A stretch of 26,928 nucleotides of DNA from a virus, in the IMG/VR virus record IMGVR_UViG_3300023178_000220, positions 1-26,928 of that record. One strand, written 5' to 3'. The position numbers and the translations under genes are program-made. Of this stretch, positions 10,333 to 15,898 are shown one piece after another (position 1 is the first letter of the stretch; each line of letters begins with the position of its first letter). Below the pieces are notes generated by a model. The model did not search any database. It was not told the origin of the DNA and saw only the letters and a list, made by a program, of their open reading frames with translations.

Positions 10333-10340
10333 TATTTATC
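10333..10340 (-). promoter_or_regulatory. T4-type late promoter candidate for IscA-fibre operon
   Basis: Reads GATAAATA on the minus strand, 7 of 8 matches to the T4 late element TATAAATA. It lies 20 nt before the IscA start with a Shine-Dalgarno in between. The same octamer occurs before the 363-aa fibre gene, which supports a shared late class. Confidence 0.6.
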
Positions 10341-10349
10341 GAACATTTT

Positions 10350-10355
10350 TATAAT
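10350..10355 (+). promoter_or_regulatory. Possible -10 element for the plus-strand zinc-finger gene
   Basis: TATAAT on the plus strand, 19 nt before the ATG at 10374. No convincing -35 is present at the right distance, so the call is weak. It favours the 10374 start over the upstream ATG at 10329, which would lie outside such a transcript. Confidence 0.3.
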
Positions 10356-10373
10356 CTTAATGTAAATATATGT

Positions 10374-10661
10374 ATGTTCATAAAAGAATTTACAGTATCA
10401 AAGCGGCACGAACGGAACAGTAAATTAGGTAAACCTCATGAGTACTGGCGTACAAGCACTTTTGTAGAATTAAGGTGTGATAGTTGTGGAAATGATTTTA
10501 CAAGAACTAGGGGATCAATGGATCCTAATAGAATAAACAACAATTACTTTCATGTATGTAAAAATTGTGATAGTAAAAGGTTTGCACAAAAAATGGGCAT
10601 AACCCGTAAACAAATATGGGATATGCCCGCAAGTAGTAATCTAGATATTAGTAAAATTTAG
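10374..10661 (+). CDS. Small zinc-finger protein, plus strand
   Basis: About 95 aa from the ATG at 10374; an in-frame ATG at 10329 would add 15 residues. Neither start has a good Shine-Dalgarno, and the nearby TATAAT favours 10374. The sequence has two paired cysteine knuckles, CDSCGND in the middle and CKNCD about 25 residues later, which is a typical zinc-binding pair. It is rich in Lys and Arg (SKRHERNSK, KRFAQKMGITRKQIWD), so nucleic-acid binding is plausible. It is one of only two plus-strand genes in the window, divergent from IscA and convergent with the 54-aa membrane protein gene, whose end it overlaps by 4 nt. HNH-like or transcription-factor roles are possible, but no catalytic motif is visible. 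Confidence 0.75.
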   Translation: MFIKEFTVSKRHERNSKLGKPHEYWRTSTFVELRCDSCGNDFTRTRGSMDPNRINNNYFHVCKNCDSKRFAQKMGITRKQIWDMPASSNLDISKI

Positions 10662-10822
10662 TCTTTCTTGTAAATTGTCCAAGCTCCATAAGCAATAGCA
10701 ATACCTGCTGCTATTTTTGCTAATGGTGAAAGGAACAAGACAAGTAATCCTAATATAATTAGAACTGCACCGTCCCATGAAGTTCTTTCCTTCATTCGTG
10801 CATCTATCCATTTTTTAATCAT
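10658..10822 (-). CDS. 54-aa membrane protein
   Basis: Starts at ATG 10822 behind AAGAGGAG, overlapping the end of the SOD gene by 8 nt. A short basic amphipathic N-terminus (MIKKWIDARMKERTSWDG) is followed by a hydrophobic stretch of about 30 residues with a central SPLAK turn, then YGAWTIYKKD. It could be one long or two short membrane segments with both ends in the cytoplasm. Similar short proteins with a WDG....SP.....AYGAW pattern are, as I recall, common in T4-like marine phages, with no known role. It is too short for a typical holin, though a small membrane-active role is possible. Confidence 0.75.
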   Translation of the reverse strand: MIKKWIDARMKERTSWDGAVLIILGLLVLFLSPLAKIAAGIAIAYGAWTIYKKD

Positions 10823-11372
10823 TGTTGTCTCCTCTTAAAACAATTACACCGCAAGCTAACCTATCGCCTGCATTTCCTGTTTTTAATGATTCCGAATCTC
10901 CGCCTTTGCCTAGGTCATCTTCATCTTTGTGTACTACAATAGCCCTACCAACAATACTTCTCTCGCCAGTAAGTGATATTCTATTTGCAACAATCCGTAT
11001 GTTAGCAACACCGTTGCTATCAGCAACAATATTACCCAGATCGCCAACATGTCCTTTTTTAAGATCTCCATGATCCACTCCGTCTGGGTTGTAATGTGCA
11101 CCTGCACTTTCACAACCTTTACTTAAATCTCCGTATTCATGCACATGAAATCCGTGTTTGCCCGGCTCAAGTCCGCTAATTGTTCCTTTGATGACTGTAG
11201 GTCCGCCTGACGTTTTTTGCATCATTACAATATTACCTTTTACAGTATCAGAATGTTCTAATTCGCATTGAGCAATTAGTTGATCAGAGTCAGCTTCAGT
11301 AATAGACAACGCTTCGCACTGGCATTGTTTAGCCCGTGTTCTAGGACATCTGTCTATCTCTATAAATCTCAT
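10815..11372 (-). CDS. sodC: Cu/Zn superoxide dismutase
   Basis: 185 aa. The enzyme converts superoxide to oxygen and hydrogen peroxide. All metal ligands of the family are visible: copper His76 and His78 (GFHVHEYGD), bridging His93 (GAHYNP), zinc His101, His108 and Asp111 (HVGDLGN), and His148 (VVHKDEDDLG). The structural disulfide pair Cys87/Cys174 and the active-site Arg171 (GDRLACGV) are also present. The SOD fold starts near residue 33. The first 32 residues form an extension with three cysteines (CPRTRAKQCQCEAL) and no hydrophobic signal peptide, so export by Sec is not predicted. That is odd, because bacterial SodC is normally periplasmic. The start overlaps the stop of the 57-aa gene (TAATG), and a late-type promoter lies upstream. 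It looks catalytically intact. Confidence 0.96.
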   Translation of the reverse strand: MRFIEIDRCPRTRAKQCQCEALSITEADSDQLIAQCELEHSDTVKGNIVMMQKTSGGPTVIKGTISGLEPGKHGFHVHEYGDLSKGCESAGAHYNPDGVDHGDLKKGHVGDLGNIVADSNGVANIRIVANRISLTGERSIVGRAIVVHKDEDDLGKGGDSESLKTGNAGDRLACGVIVLRGDNND

Positions 11373-11545
11373 TAGAACTTATAACCGTCTTTGGTAGTTC
11401 TTCCTGTAGCATTTCTAGCAGGTTCTACTTTTTTAAGTCCAGGTTCCTTTTTTAATGGAACAACTGTGCTTTTAGGTCTTATATCTGGTCTAACACCTAC
11501 GATTTTATCAAGCACTAAGTTTTGTGGTTTCCCTGTTGTTTTCAT
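11372..11545 (-). CDS. 57-aa basic protein of unknown function
   Basis: ATG at 11545 has a strong Shine-Dalgarno (TAGGAGAATACTATG), and the stop overlaps the SOD start by one base. The product is rich in Lys, Arg and Pro (KKEPGLKKVEPARNATGRT), has no cysteine or membrane segment, and is probably largely unstructured. Its first 38 bases lie inside the 3' end of uvdE in another frame. Its best claim to being real is the combination of Shine-Dalgarno, a late-promoter match 18 nt upstream and tight coupling to SOD. Confidence 0.7.
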   Translation of the reverse strand: MKTTGKPQNLVLDKIVGVRPDIRPKSTVVPLKKEPGLKKVEPARNATGRTTKDGYKF

Positions 11546-12575
11546 AGTATTCTCCTACCCAGTATTTATGCAAATCTATACTTGCTAGGTTCTTGGCTTT
11601 GGATTCGCACATAATATCTGCATAAGGTAAAAATGATAAGGCATAGTCATTTACAGCATTGTTAGGATAGTAATCACTGTGGGCTCGTAATTTTGCTTTT
11701 TTGTATCCTGTTTCTAATAGTATATTCATAGCAGGCATTGTATCGTGAGCAAAATCTGTAGGAAGATGTTCGTCCCTACTGTAAGAATAATGTATAACAG
11801 GACGCACACCACGCCAACTGTCAATTACGCGAGCAAATCTATCGTCGGTGGGCTGTATGTATTCACCTTCACGGCACCAGTGATGGTGTATGTCAAGAAC
11901 GAGTGCGACATCGTCGGCAAGCTCGAGGCTTGCGTCGAGTCCCCATTTGTTTTCGTCGTTCTCGATCGTGATGGTGTTTCGTGCTTCGGGCGAGAGTCTC
12001 TTGAGGGCGTCTTTAATGCCTTGTGGACCTTTTCGACCCGATATGTGTACATTGCACTTGAAGTCTTGGAATTGTGTGCCGTAGCCCATCCATCTGATGC
12101 AATCCACATGATATTCAAACTCCTCTATTGATCTTTCGACAATCTCGGGGTTGTCGCTTGCAAGAACAGTAAATTGGCCTGGGTGCATCGATAATCGGAC
12201 ATCGAGGGCTCTTGCCGTTTCACCGACTTTTGCGAATTCTTTGGCGGCGTAATCACGTACATCAGACTTGCGCCAGTAATAGCACCAAGTAGGCTCGGTA
12301 TAAACAGGAAGCACATCGCTACCCAATCGGACCATACGAAGCTCAGGTTCAAGGCTTCCCACATATTCAATCAACCTCTTGTATGACGCTATGTTGTGGA
12401 CCATGATATCCCACAAGCGTTCTTCAGCAACATCACGTGTCTGTCTGTTCAGCCACTGTACTGTTGTGCTACGAGTATTTAGCGGTCGCTGAATTTCTTC
12501 AAGTACTTTCTTTTTCTGTGTTTGGTCTGGATGCATATACTTACATGCAAAACCTATACGTCTAATCATACTCAT
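11508..12575 (-). CDS. uvsE: UV damage endonuclease (UvdE/UvsE family)
   Basis: 355 aa, a TIM-barrel, metal-dependent endonuclease that nicks DNA 5' to UV photoproducts in the alternative excision repair pathway. Family features: the N-terminal IRRIGFACKY strand, HPGQF at 131-135, NVHISGRKG near 176-184, ENDENKWGL at 205-213, the DIHHHW metal-site strand at 228-233, HYSYSR and the late HSDYY. The gene stands alone behind a strong sigma70 promoter whose -10 directly abuts the first ATG. The third codon (ATG at 12569) is therefore the likelier start, perhaps on a leaderless mRNA. The 3' end overlaps the 57-aa gene. The central part is much richer in GC, with C- or G-ending codons, than the flanks. 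The function call is secure. Confidence 0.96.
   Translation of the reverse strand: MSMIRRIGFACKYMHPDQTQKKKVLEEIQRPLNTRSTTVQWLNRQTRDVAEERLWDIMVHNIASYKRLIEYVGSLEPELRMVRLGSDVLPVYTEPTWCYYWRKSDVRDYAAKEFAKVGETARALDVRLSMHPGQFTVLASDNPEIVERSIEEFEYHVDCIRWMGYGTQFQDFKCNVHISGRKGPQGIKDALKRLSPEARNTITIENDENKWGLDASLELADDVALVLDIHHHWCREGEYIQPTDDRFARVIDSWRGVRPVIHYSYSRDEHLPTDFAHDTMPAMNILLETGYKKAKLRAHSDYYPNNAVNDYALSFLPYADIMCESKAKNLASIDLHKYWVGEYYENNRETTKLSA
11563..11570 (-). promoter_or_regulatory. T4-type late promoter candidate inside uvdE
   Basis: CATAAATA, 7 of 8 to TATAAATA, 18 nt upstream of the 57-aa gene and its Shine-Dalgarno. It lies within the 3' coding end of uvdE, so it would let the 57-aa/SOD/membrane-protein set be expressed late, independently of the sigma70 promoter of uvdE. 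Confidence 0.5.
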
Positions 12576-12604
12576 ATAATACTACAAATTTTTAAATGTG
12601 TCAA
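12576..12604 (-). promoter_or_regulatory. Sigma70-type promoter of uvsE
   Basis: TTGACA (12604-12599), 17-bp spacer, TATTAT (12581-12576). The -10 hexamer is followed directly by the ATG at 12575. Transcription would begin close to the second in-frame ATG at 12569. Confidence 0.85.
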
Positions 12605-12605
12605 G

Positions 12606-13460
12606 TTAAATCCAATTTTTTATGATATATGGGTCTTTGCATTTATGAGGATTTGGATCACCATGAAATGCCACAATACAACAATCGTCTGGAGCAGAAA
12701 TATCTTCTATTTTTGCAAATTCTCTATTACCTCTTGTAGCTCCTGGTTTAAAAGTTTTATCTCTCCTAATTTCCCACTTCCAACTTCTTACCCAATTATC
12801 AGGAAATATTTTTGCTTGGTCTCTCGTTTCTTCATACAAATAATCCTGATCTCCAAAATGTCTCCTCATGATATGTAAGTGTTGACTTTTAAACTTTTTC
12901 CACACATGGTCTAACTGTCCTTTTTGAAACTTAATAACACTAGAATTATATTTTTCCCAGCCAGGACGCATGGCACGTGTAAAATCTCTTATAATACAAT
13001 ATTCACCAGGATAATAATCAAACAGTCTGTCTATACGATTTACAATCACCATATCTAAATCTAAATATAATATAGTTCCTTCAATCGGAAGTTCAGAAGA
13101 ATAAATGTAAGGTTTATACCACCACCCATTTACTTGTAATGATGGTGGTAAAGGTATATGGTTAATATTGCTATCTAATCCAGTTGCATCTTCTGTCAAA
13201 CAATGCATTTTAAATGGATAGGTACAATGCCTGCTAACCATGTTATACATTTTGTTAACATAATCTACTGAATATTTTTGTCCGTGTTTTAAAACAAGAA
13301 TATTCTTATCGGTTTGCTGTTTATCAGATAATCTATTAATTAATTTGCCATGTTTGCGCCTGCGTTTTTCGTCACGCATTTGTAGTATTTCCTGTTTAGA
13401 AAATTTTGTTTTATCAATTTTTCCCAAGTCATGCCTCGTATATTGCTGAATTGGCACCAT
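12606..13460 (-). CDS. Glycosyltransferase-like protein (GT-A fold, DxD motif)
   Basis: About 284 aa. The body runs from a KNILVLKHGQKYS strand through GWWYKPYIYSSELP and a metal/nucleotide-sugar DxD motif in LYLDLDMVIV, to a C-terminal FHGDPNPH. This matches the general layout of GT-A family glycosyltransferases (family 8-like), which transfer a sugar from a nucleotide donor. The likely acceptor (phage DNA, virion protein or host surface glycan) is unknown. The start is uncertain: ATG 13460 overlaps the QueD-like gene by 32 bp without a Shine-Dalgarno; an in-frame GTG lies at 13478; ATG at 13379, behind AGGAAAT, would remove a 27-residue basic N-terminus that is outside the core fold. It is in an operon with the QueD-like gene. 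Confidence 0.8.
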   Translation of the reverse strand: MVPIQQYTRHDLGKIDKTKFSKQEILQMRDEKRRRKHGKLINRLSDKQQTDKNILVLKHGQKYSVDYVNKMYNMVSRHCTYPFKMHCLTEDATGLDSNINHIPLPPSLQVNGWWYKPYIYSSELPIEGTILYLDLDMVIVNRIDRLFDYYPGEYCIIRDFTRAMRPGWEKYNSSVIKFQKGQLDHVWKKFKSQHLHIMRRHFGDQDYLYEETRDQAKIFPDNWVRSWKWEIRRDKTFKPGATRGNREFAKIEDISAPDDCCIVAFHGDPNPHKCKDPYIIKNWI

Positions 13461-13878
13461 GTTCTGAACATTCAACACTTACACAATAACAACGATTGTC
13501 TGTTGCTTCACGTATAAGTTTGTCTGCAAATTTAAATGCATGTTCTGCAAATTTCTCTGCACCAACACCGTCAAACTCTCTTACTTCACACAAGTCTTTA
13601 TCTTGTAAATCATAAAAGTCTTGTTTGTGTGGATCATTTATATCTACACATGTTTTGTGATCGAAACTATCTTCAAGCCACGCTTTCAAAGGTTTGAGTC
13701 CTCCGAAGTCTACTGCCCAATTTTTGTTATCAAGTTTATCACATCCAAATGTAAATTTAAATGCTAGACTGTATCCGTGTAGCAGATGACAGTGTGAATG
13801 ATCTGCGTTTGGTTGACGGAACACTGCTGATAAGCCTATGTTGTGTCCGTATGTTTTTGTACTATAATGTTTTGCCAT
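13429..13878 (-). CDS. queD: 6-pyruvoyl-tetrahydropterin synthase / QueD-family protein
   Basis: 149 aa, family-typical length. In cells QueD makes 6-carboxy-tetrahydropterin from dihydroneopterin triphosphate on the way to queuosine and deazaguanines; PTPS makes 6-pyruvoyl-tetrahydropterin. Visible family parts: catalytic Cys30 in HSHCHLLHGY, VDFGGLKPLKAWLE, FDHK (His74) and the C-terminal VECSEHGANSAIY. The zinc site is not canonical: the usual His of SAAH is Phe20 (SAVF) and the second His of HGH is Tyr36 (HGY), with extra His27, His29 and His31 nearby. The same CxxLHGY pattern occurs, as I recall, in a separate bacterial and T4-like phage subfamily, so this is probably subfamily character and not decay. 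The Shine-Dalgarno TAGGAG is clear. The gene is preceded by its own promoter and a possible structured leader. The exact reaction is not certain. Confidence 0.88.
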   Translation of the reverse strand: MAKHYSTKTYGHNIGLSAVFRQPNADHSHCHLLHGYSLAFKFTFGCDKLDNKNWAVDFGGLKPLKAWLEDSFDHKTCVDINDPHKQDFYDLQDKDLCEVREFDGVGAEKFAEHAFKFADKLIREATDNRCYCVSVECSEHGANSAIYEA

Positions 13879-13899
13879 TGTTATCTCCTATATAATAAT

Positions 13900-13934
13900 G
13901 GCGGCAGAATTAGAAGGGTTGACGCCAAGTCCTT
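13900..13934 (-). promoter_or_regulatory. Possible pseudoknot leader of the queD-like gene
   Basis: In the roughly 60-nt 5' UTR, AAGG (13934-13931) can pair with CCTT (13917-13914), and GGCG in that loop (13926-13923) can pair with CGCC (13903-13900). This gives an H-type pseudoknot that ends about 11 nt before the Shine-Dalgarno. Short pseudoknot leaders before queuosine genes recall preQ1 riboswitches, but the sequence does not match the preQ1-I consensus, and both stems are only 4 bp. Speculative. Confidence 0.3.
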
Positions 13935-13944
13935 AATATTACTA

Positions 13945-13973
13945 ATATTACACTAGTTTACTTATGTTGTCAA
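13945..13973 (-). promoter_or_regulatory. Sigma70-type promoter of the queD/glycosyltransferase operon
   Basis: TTGACA (13973-13968), 17-bp spacer, TAATAT (13950-13945). It overlaps the 3' end of the preceding 192-aa gene. The predicted start near 13938 leaves a 60-nt leader before queD. Confidence 0.8.
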
Positions 13974-14526
13974 GTGAAACATTTGGTTTATTCCAGGATT
14001 CTGGTAAAATCCAATCTTTTTTATTATAAATTGTAAATTTTTTATCCTTGAAAACTTGAAATAACACACCTATTTGATAAATCCAATATCTAGGATCGAC
14101 AGCTGATTTGCTAGAATCATTATAATGATCTGAGTCTTTATAAACATTATTAGTTTTATTGTTAATACCGTATAGATCAAAACCAATTAATTTAATGTGT
14201 TCACTTTTATTTGCTGCAATTAATACTGCATATGGTCCACTACCCCAATTAAAACTATCATCTGGTCTAGTGTTGCCTTTGTATGGTAATTCAGGTACTT
14301 CGTATAGATTTTCATAAGATTCTCTACCAACTAACCAGTCACGCCTGGTATATAAATTTTTATAATTATTATTGTATTTTTTGTGTGCTTCGTCGACCAT
14401 TCTTCTGTCAACACAAACTAAATCATCTACATACATGTCTCTACACATTGCATTACAGGCAACTGTGTTAGTCAACTGAGAAATATCTGTTAAAAGTCTA
14501 CTTTCGCCATTACCGATTACGTACAT
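13948..14526 (-). CDS. Conserved protein, DUF115/sialyltransferase-like pattern
   Basis: 192 aa. It opens with MYVIGNGESR, a strand-glycine-loop of the V-(I/V)-GNGPS kind. Later come WGSGPYAVLIAANKSEHIKLIGFDLYG and a YWIYQ helix. This order (N-terminal GNG loop, central GSG..A..AA....I.L.GFD) resembles the DUF115/MptE-like and bacterial sialyltransferase-type Rossmann domains. The match is from pattern only, so glycan or nucleotide-sugar chemistry is a suggestion. Its start lies within the last codons of the upstream membrane protein gene (17-nt overlap), so translation is probably coupled. A glycosyltransferase-like gene lies two genes downstream. Confidence 0.65.
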   Translation of the reverse strand: MYVIGNGESRLLTDISQLTNTVACNAMCRDMYVDDLVCVDRRMVDEAHKKYNNNYKNLYTRRDWLVGRESYENLYEVPELPYKGNTRPDDSFNWGSGPYAVLIAANKSEHIKLIGFDLYGINNKTNNVYKDSDHYNDSSKSAVDPRYWIYQIGVLFQVFKDKKFTIYNKKDWILPESWNKPNVSLDNISKLV

Positions 14527-14893
14527 TTTTGAACTCTTTTTTTAGTTCTTTAATCTCTTTTGCAATGTCATCAAACTTGGTAATACTTGTATTGATAATA
14601 TTGTTGAAGTCTTTGACTACACGCATAACCCACCACCACCAAACAATACTTGATGTTAGAAATACAACAGTTATCATAATTAAAATATAATCTAACAAAC
14701 TATCAATATTTAAAAAGTGTAGAATAGACACCATAAGTATACCTACAATAGGTAAAACTTTCGCTGCATACCACCAAATTGTAATAGATCTATCTAATTT
14801 ATTATTTGACCAAAAGGCTTCCAATCGCCTGGCGTACCTGCTCTTACGCAGATCCAACCTACGAAGCCAGTTGGCTGAGGATTTGTGTTCCAC
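14510..14893 (-). CDS. Membrane protein with cytoplasmic coil
   Basis: 127 aa from a GTG at 14893 preceded by AAAGGAG at 7-nt spacing, the best translation signal available. No in-frame ATG occurs before the second membrane residue set. This start places the first 100 nt inside the 3' end of the 363-aa fibre gene in another frame. The basic first 35 residues come from that overlap. Then follow IWWYAAKVLPIVGILMVSIL and a second hydrophobic segment ending in SSIVWWWWVMRVV, then a charged helix (DIAKEIKELKKEFKNVRNR). Two membrane segments with both tails inside are likely. A holin or inhibitor role is possible but not supported by any specific motif. Confidence 0.7.
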   Translation of the reverse strand: MEHKSSANWLRRLDLRKSRYARRLEAFWSNNKLDRSITIWWYAAKVLPIVGILMVSILHFLNIDSLLDYILIMITVVFLTSSIVWWWWVMRVVKDFNNIINTSITKFDDIAKEIKELKKEFKNVRNR

Positions 14894-15885
14894 ACTATAT
14901 CTCCTTTAACATAAGAACCTGAGTTTGGAATAGAGCTTCCAGTTTCAAATTTTTTATTCTGTAATCTTACAGGTCCAGATGTAGTTAGAGATACATCACT
15001 GCTAAAATTCTTAACACCGATGCCGAGATTGCCCTGAACAGAGAAATTATTAGTCACAGCAATATTTCCGTCAGTGCCAATTTCTAACCTTGTTGTATCA
15101 TCTGTAATCAATTGTAATGCACTAGTAGTCCAGGTGCCTAGTTTAAACTTTTTATCTTCTGTGTTATCTATAACGAATTCATGATCGATATTTTTCACAC
15201 TTAACATACCATTAGGTGAATCAGTTCCTATACCTAATCTTTCAGAATCGCTATCCCAATAAACAAAGTTATCAATATTCATTCTACCTTCAACATGTAG
15301 TCCTTGTAAAGTTCCTACTGTTTGAAGATTACTGTTGACAACACTGTTTCCTAAACTTTCTAAAGTCAAAACTGCTAAGTTATCAATACGGTACACCTTC
15401 TCGCGATTAAGATCTATATCTTCACTACTCCAAATTCTGTTTGGAGTATTTCTATATACTAATTGTTTGGTATAATCTTCTCCACTCCAAATTAAACCTT
15501 TTCCGTTTAATTCTCCGTTCTCAGCCCTAAATTCTAATGAAGACGTTCTTTCGTTTCTAATATCAGCAGATACTTCATCTACATGTAAACTTGTTGCATG
15601 TATATGACCATTAACATCTAAATTACCATTAATAGTTAATTCGTTATTAATTTGCTGTACGTTTATTGCTTTGACTGTTATACCATCATTGTGTACTGTA
15701 AGTGCTGTTTTATTTGCTTCATCAACTATACCTACAGATTTGAAGTTGGTGATCATACCACCATTAATTTTATTACCACTTAATTCGCGATCTAATATCT
15801 CTACTTTGGGTGCAGGAGCACTTTGCAAAGTATCAATAGCTTCGCTCAGTGCTGTCAAACCTGATCTAATATCTTGTATGCTCAT
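14794..15885 (-). CDS. Tail-fibre-like / virion structural protein
   Basis: 363 aa. The N-terminus is a short helix (DIRSGLTALSEAIDTLQSAP), followed by beta-rich repeats of the fibre type: NVQQINNELTINGNLDVNGHI, SERLGIGTDSPNGMLSVKN and NNFSVQGNLGIGVKN. The GIGT(D)SP and NG-L-V-G turns are typical of phage tail-fibre and spike shafts. The C-terminal KGDIVWNTNPQPTGFVGWIC...GDWKPFG resembles carbohydrate-binding or adhesin tips on phage fibres. A late-type GATAAATA element sits directly upstream with no Shine-Dalgarno before the ATG. Likely a late virion component; which structure it belongs to is unknown. Confidence 0.8.
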   Translation of the reverse strand: MSIQDIRSGLTALSEAIDTLQSAPAPKVEILDRELSGNKINGGMITNFKSVGIVDEANKTALTVHNDGITVKAINVQQINNELTINGNLDVNGHIHATSLHVDEVSADIRNERTSSLEFRAENGELNGKGLIWSGEDYTKQLVYRNTPNRIWSSEDIDLNREKVYRIDNLAVLTLESLGNSVVNSNLQTVGTLQGLHVEGRMNIDNFVYWDSDSERLGIGTDSPNGMLSVKNIDHEFVIDNTEDKKFKLGTWTTSALQLITDDTTRLEIGTDGNIAVTNNFSVQGNLGIGVKNFSSDVSLTTSGPVRLQNKKFETGSSIPNSGSYVKGDIVWNTNPQPTGFVGWICVRAGTPGDWKPFGQIIN

Positions 15886-15890
15886 ACTAA

Positions 15891-15898
15891 TATTTATC
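15891..15898 (-). promoter_or_regulatory. T4-type late promoter candidate for the 363-aa fibre gene
   Basis: GATAAATA, the same octamer as before IscA, overlapping the TGA stop of the 434-aa gene and only 5 nt before the ATG at 15885. A T4-style start 5-6 nt downstream would put the mRNA end at the start codon, giving a leaderless message. Confidence 0.55.

Noticed and set aside
11745-12370. Several open frames on both strands overlapping uvsE
   Set aside because: The GC-rich centre of uvsE has few stop codons in other frames. The UvsE frame has clear family motifs, and the others do not.
13400-13431. ATG overlapping the queD stop (ATGA) as the glycosyltransferase start
   Set aside because: This ATG is in a different frame from the glycosyltransferase and hits a stop after about 29 codons.
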